A DNA stretch of 64,000 bases from Cricetomys ansorgei (lineage: Eukaryota; Chordata; Mammalia; Rodentia; Nesomyidae). The stretch's first letter is position 1. Every line of letters begins with the position of its first letter. Below are positions 63,626-64,000 of this stretch, in pieces. The notes beneath the pieces are model-generated. The model saw nothing but the letters and a program-made list of their open reading frames with translations, was not told where the DNA came from and ran no database searches. The position numbers and the translations under genes were made by a program. The stretch covers positions 6,220,501 to 6,284,500 of the forward strand of contig JAMJFZ010001258.1 of assembly GCA_026225945.1 (NCBI GenBank). The letters are read 5' to 3'.

Positions 63626-64000
63626 AAGAGGGCTAGCTGGGAGTGGCACAGGCTTAAAAACTTTTAAATCTGATCCCGGTGGCACAAGACGTCCTAATCC
63701 CTTCCCGAGCAGTTCCACAAACTGGAGGATCCCAACGTCTGAGCCTGTGGGGCGACCTCATTCAAACCTCCACGGCAGTCATGATGATTCTCACTCCTGT
63801 GACTCTTCCCACAGTTCCCGGTGACCCCTGCTCTGTCCCTTCACTCAGACACTCTGTTGACAACCTTTTTCTCTACATGTGGGTGTAGAAATACCAACAG
63901 GTCTGTCAGACAGTAGAGTTGTCTTTAGCCTGATTCCTTTTAGTCACAAAAGTGAGTGGAGTCAGCCATGGAAACTTGGTTTTGTTAAATCACCAACAAT
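63626..64000. other. No gene seen
   Basis: Unique-looking sequence to the window edge. Short frames only. Confidence 0.35.

Overview
This window reads as non-coding mammalian nuclear DNA from a muroid-type rodent. The evidence is the mix of dispersed repeats: B1, B2 and B3 SINEs, ID-type elements, MaLR (ORR1/MLT1-type) and MLT2-like ERVL LTRs, old MIR and L2 fragments, decayed L1 pieces including a rodent Lx-type 3' UTR, and many CA/TG and purine/pyrimidine microsatellites. The species cannot be fixed. Three of four B1 copies carry a variant near their 3' end (TTGTAACTCTGG on the antisense strand) that does not fit the Mus B1 consensus as I remember it, so a muroid other than house mouse is plausible.

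I found no gene I can support. The longest open frames are translations of TG, CTTT or purine repeats. The longest frame outside simple repeats is about 169 codons and runs into a dispersed repeat. No recognisable protein domain, CpG island, tRNA, rRNA or snRNA gene is visible. The window is best read as a gene desert or a large intron.

Layout. 1-6.4 kb: an antisense Lx-type L1 3' UTR, a CTTT/CTTC tract, MIR and B2. 6.4-15 kb: a complete-looking MaLR solo LTR, the first two copies of an unclassified dispersed repeat (8.6 and 10.3 kb), a MaLR-internal-like block, MIR, B1 and B2. 15-20.9 kb: an MLT2-like LTR, L1 3' ends, B1, 19 perfect GAGGA units, and B3 with a CA tract. 22-29 kb: MIRs, B3, three LTR/LTR-like elements, an interstitial telomeric array at 27.1 kb, and two B1s. 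29-38 kb: an X-box-like motif, MIRs, TG and TA repeats, a homeodomain/POU-motif-rich segment, a 147-base pure purine tract and the third copy of the dispersed repeat. 38-52 kb: L1 fragments, MLT1, B2, B1, L2, ID and B3, plus two candidate regulatory segments (44.3-44.8 and 46.6-46.8 kb). 52-64 kb: mostly unique sequence, the fourth dispersed-repeat copy (56.6 kb), B3, MIR, L2 and two large TG minisatellites, one with a 46-base higher-order period.

Nothing here amounts to a new gene system. The items most worth checking are the four-copy unclassified repeat, the interstitial telomeric array, the motif-dense non-coding segments and a perfect 13-base hairpin. All repeat-family names are from memory of consensus sequences, not from a database search, and boundaries are approximate.
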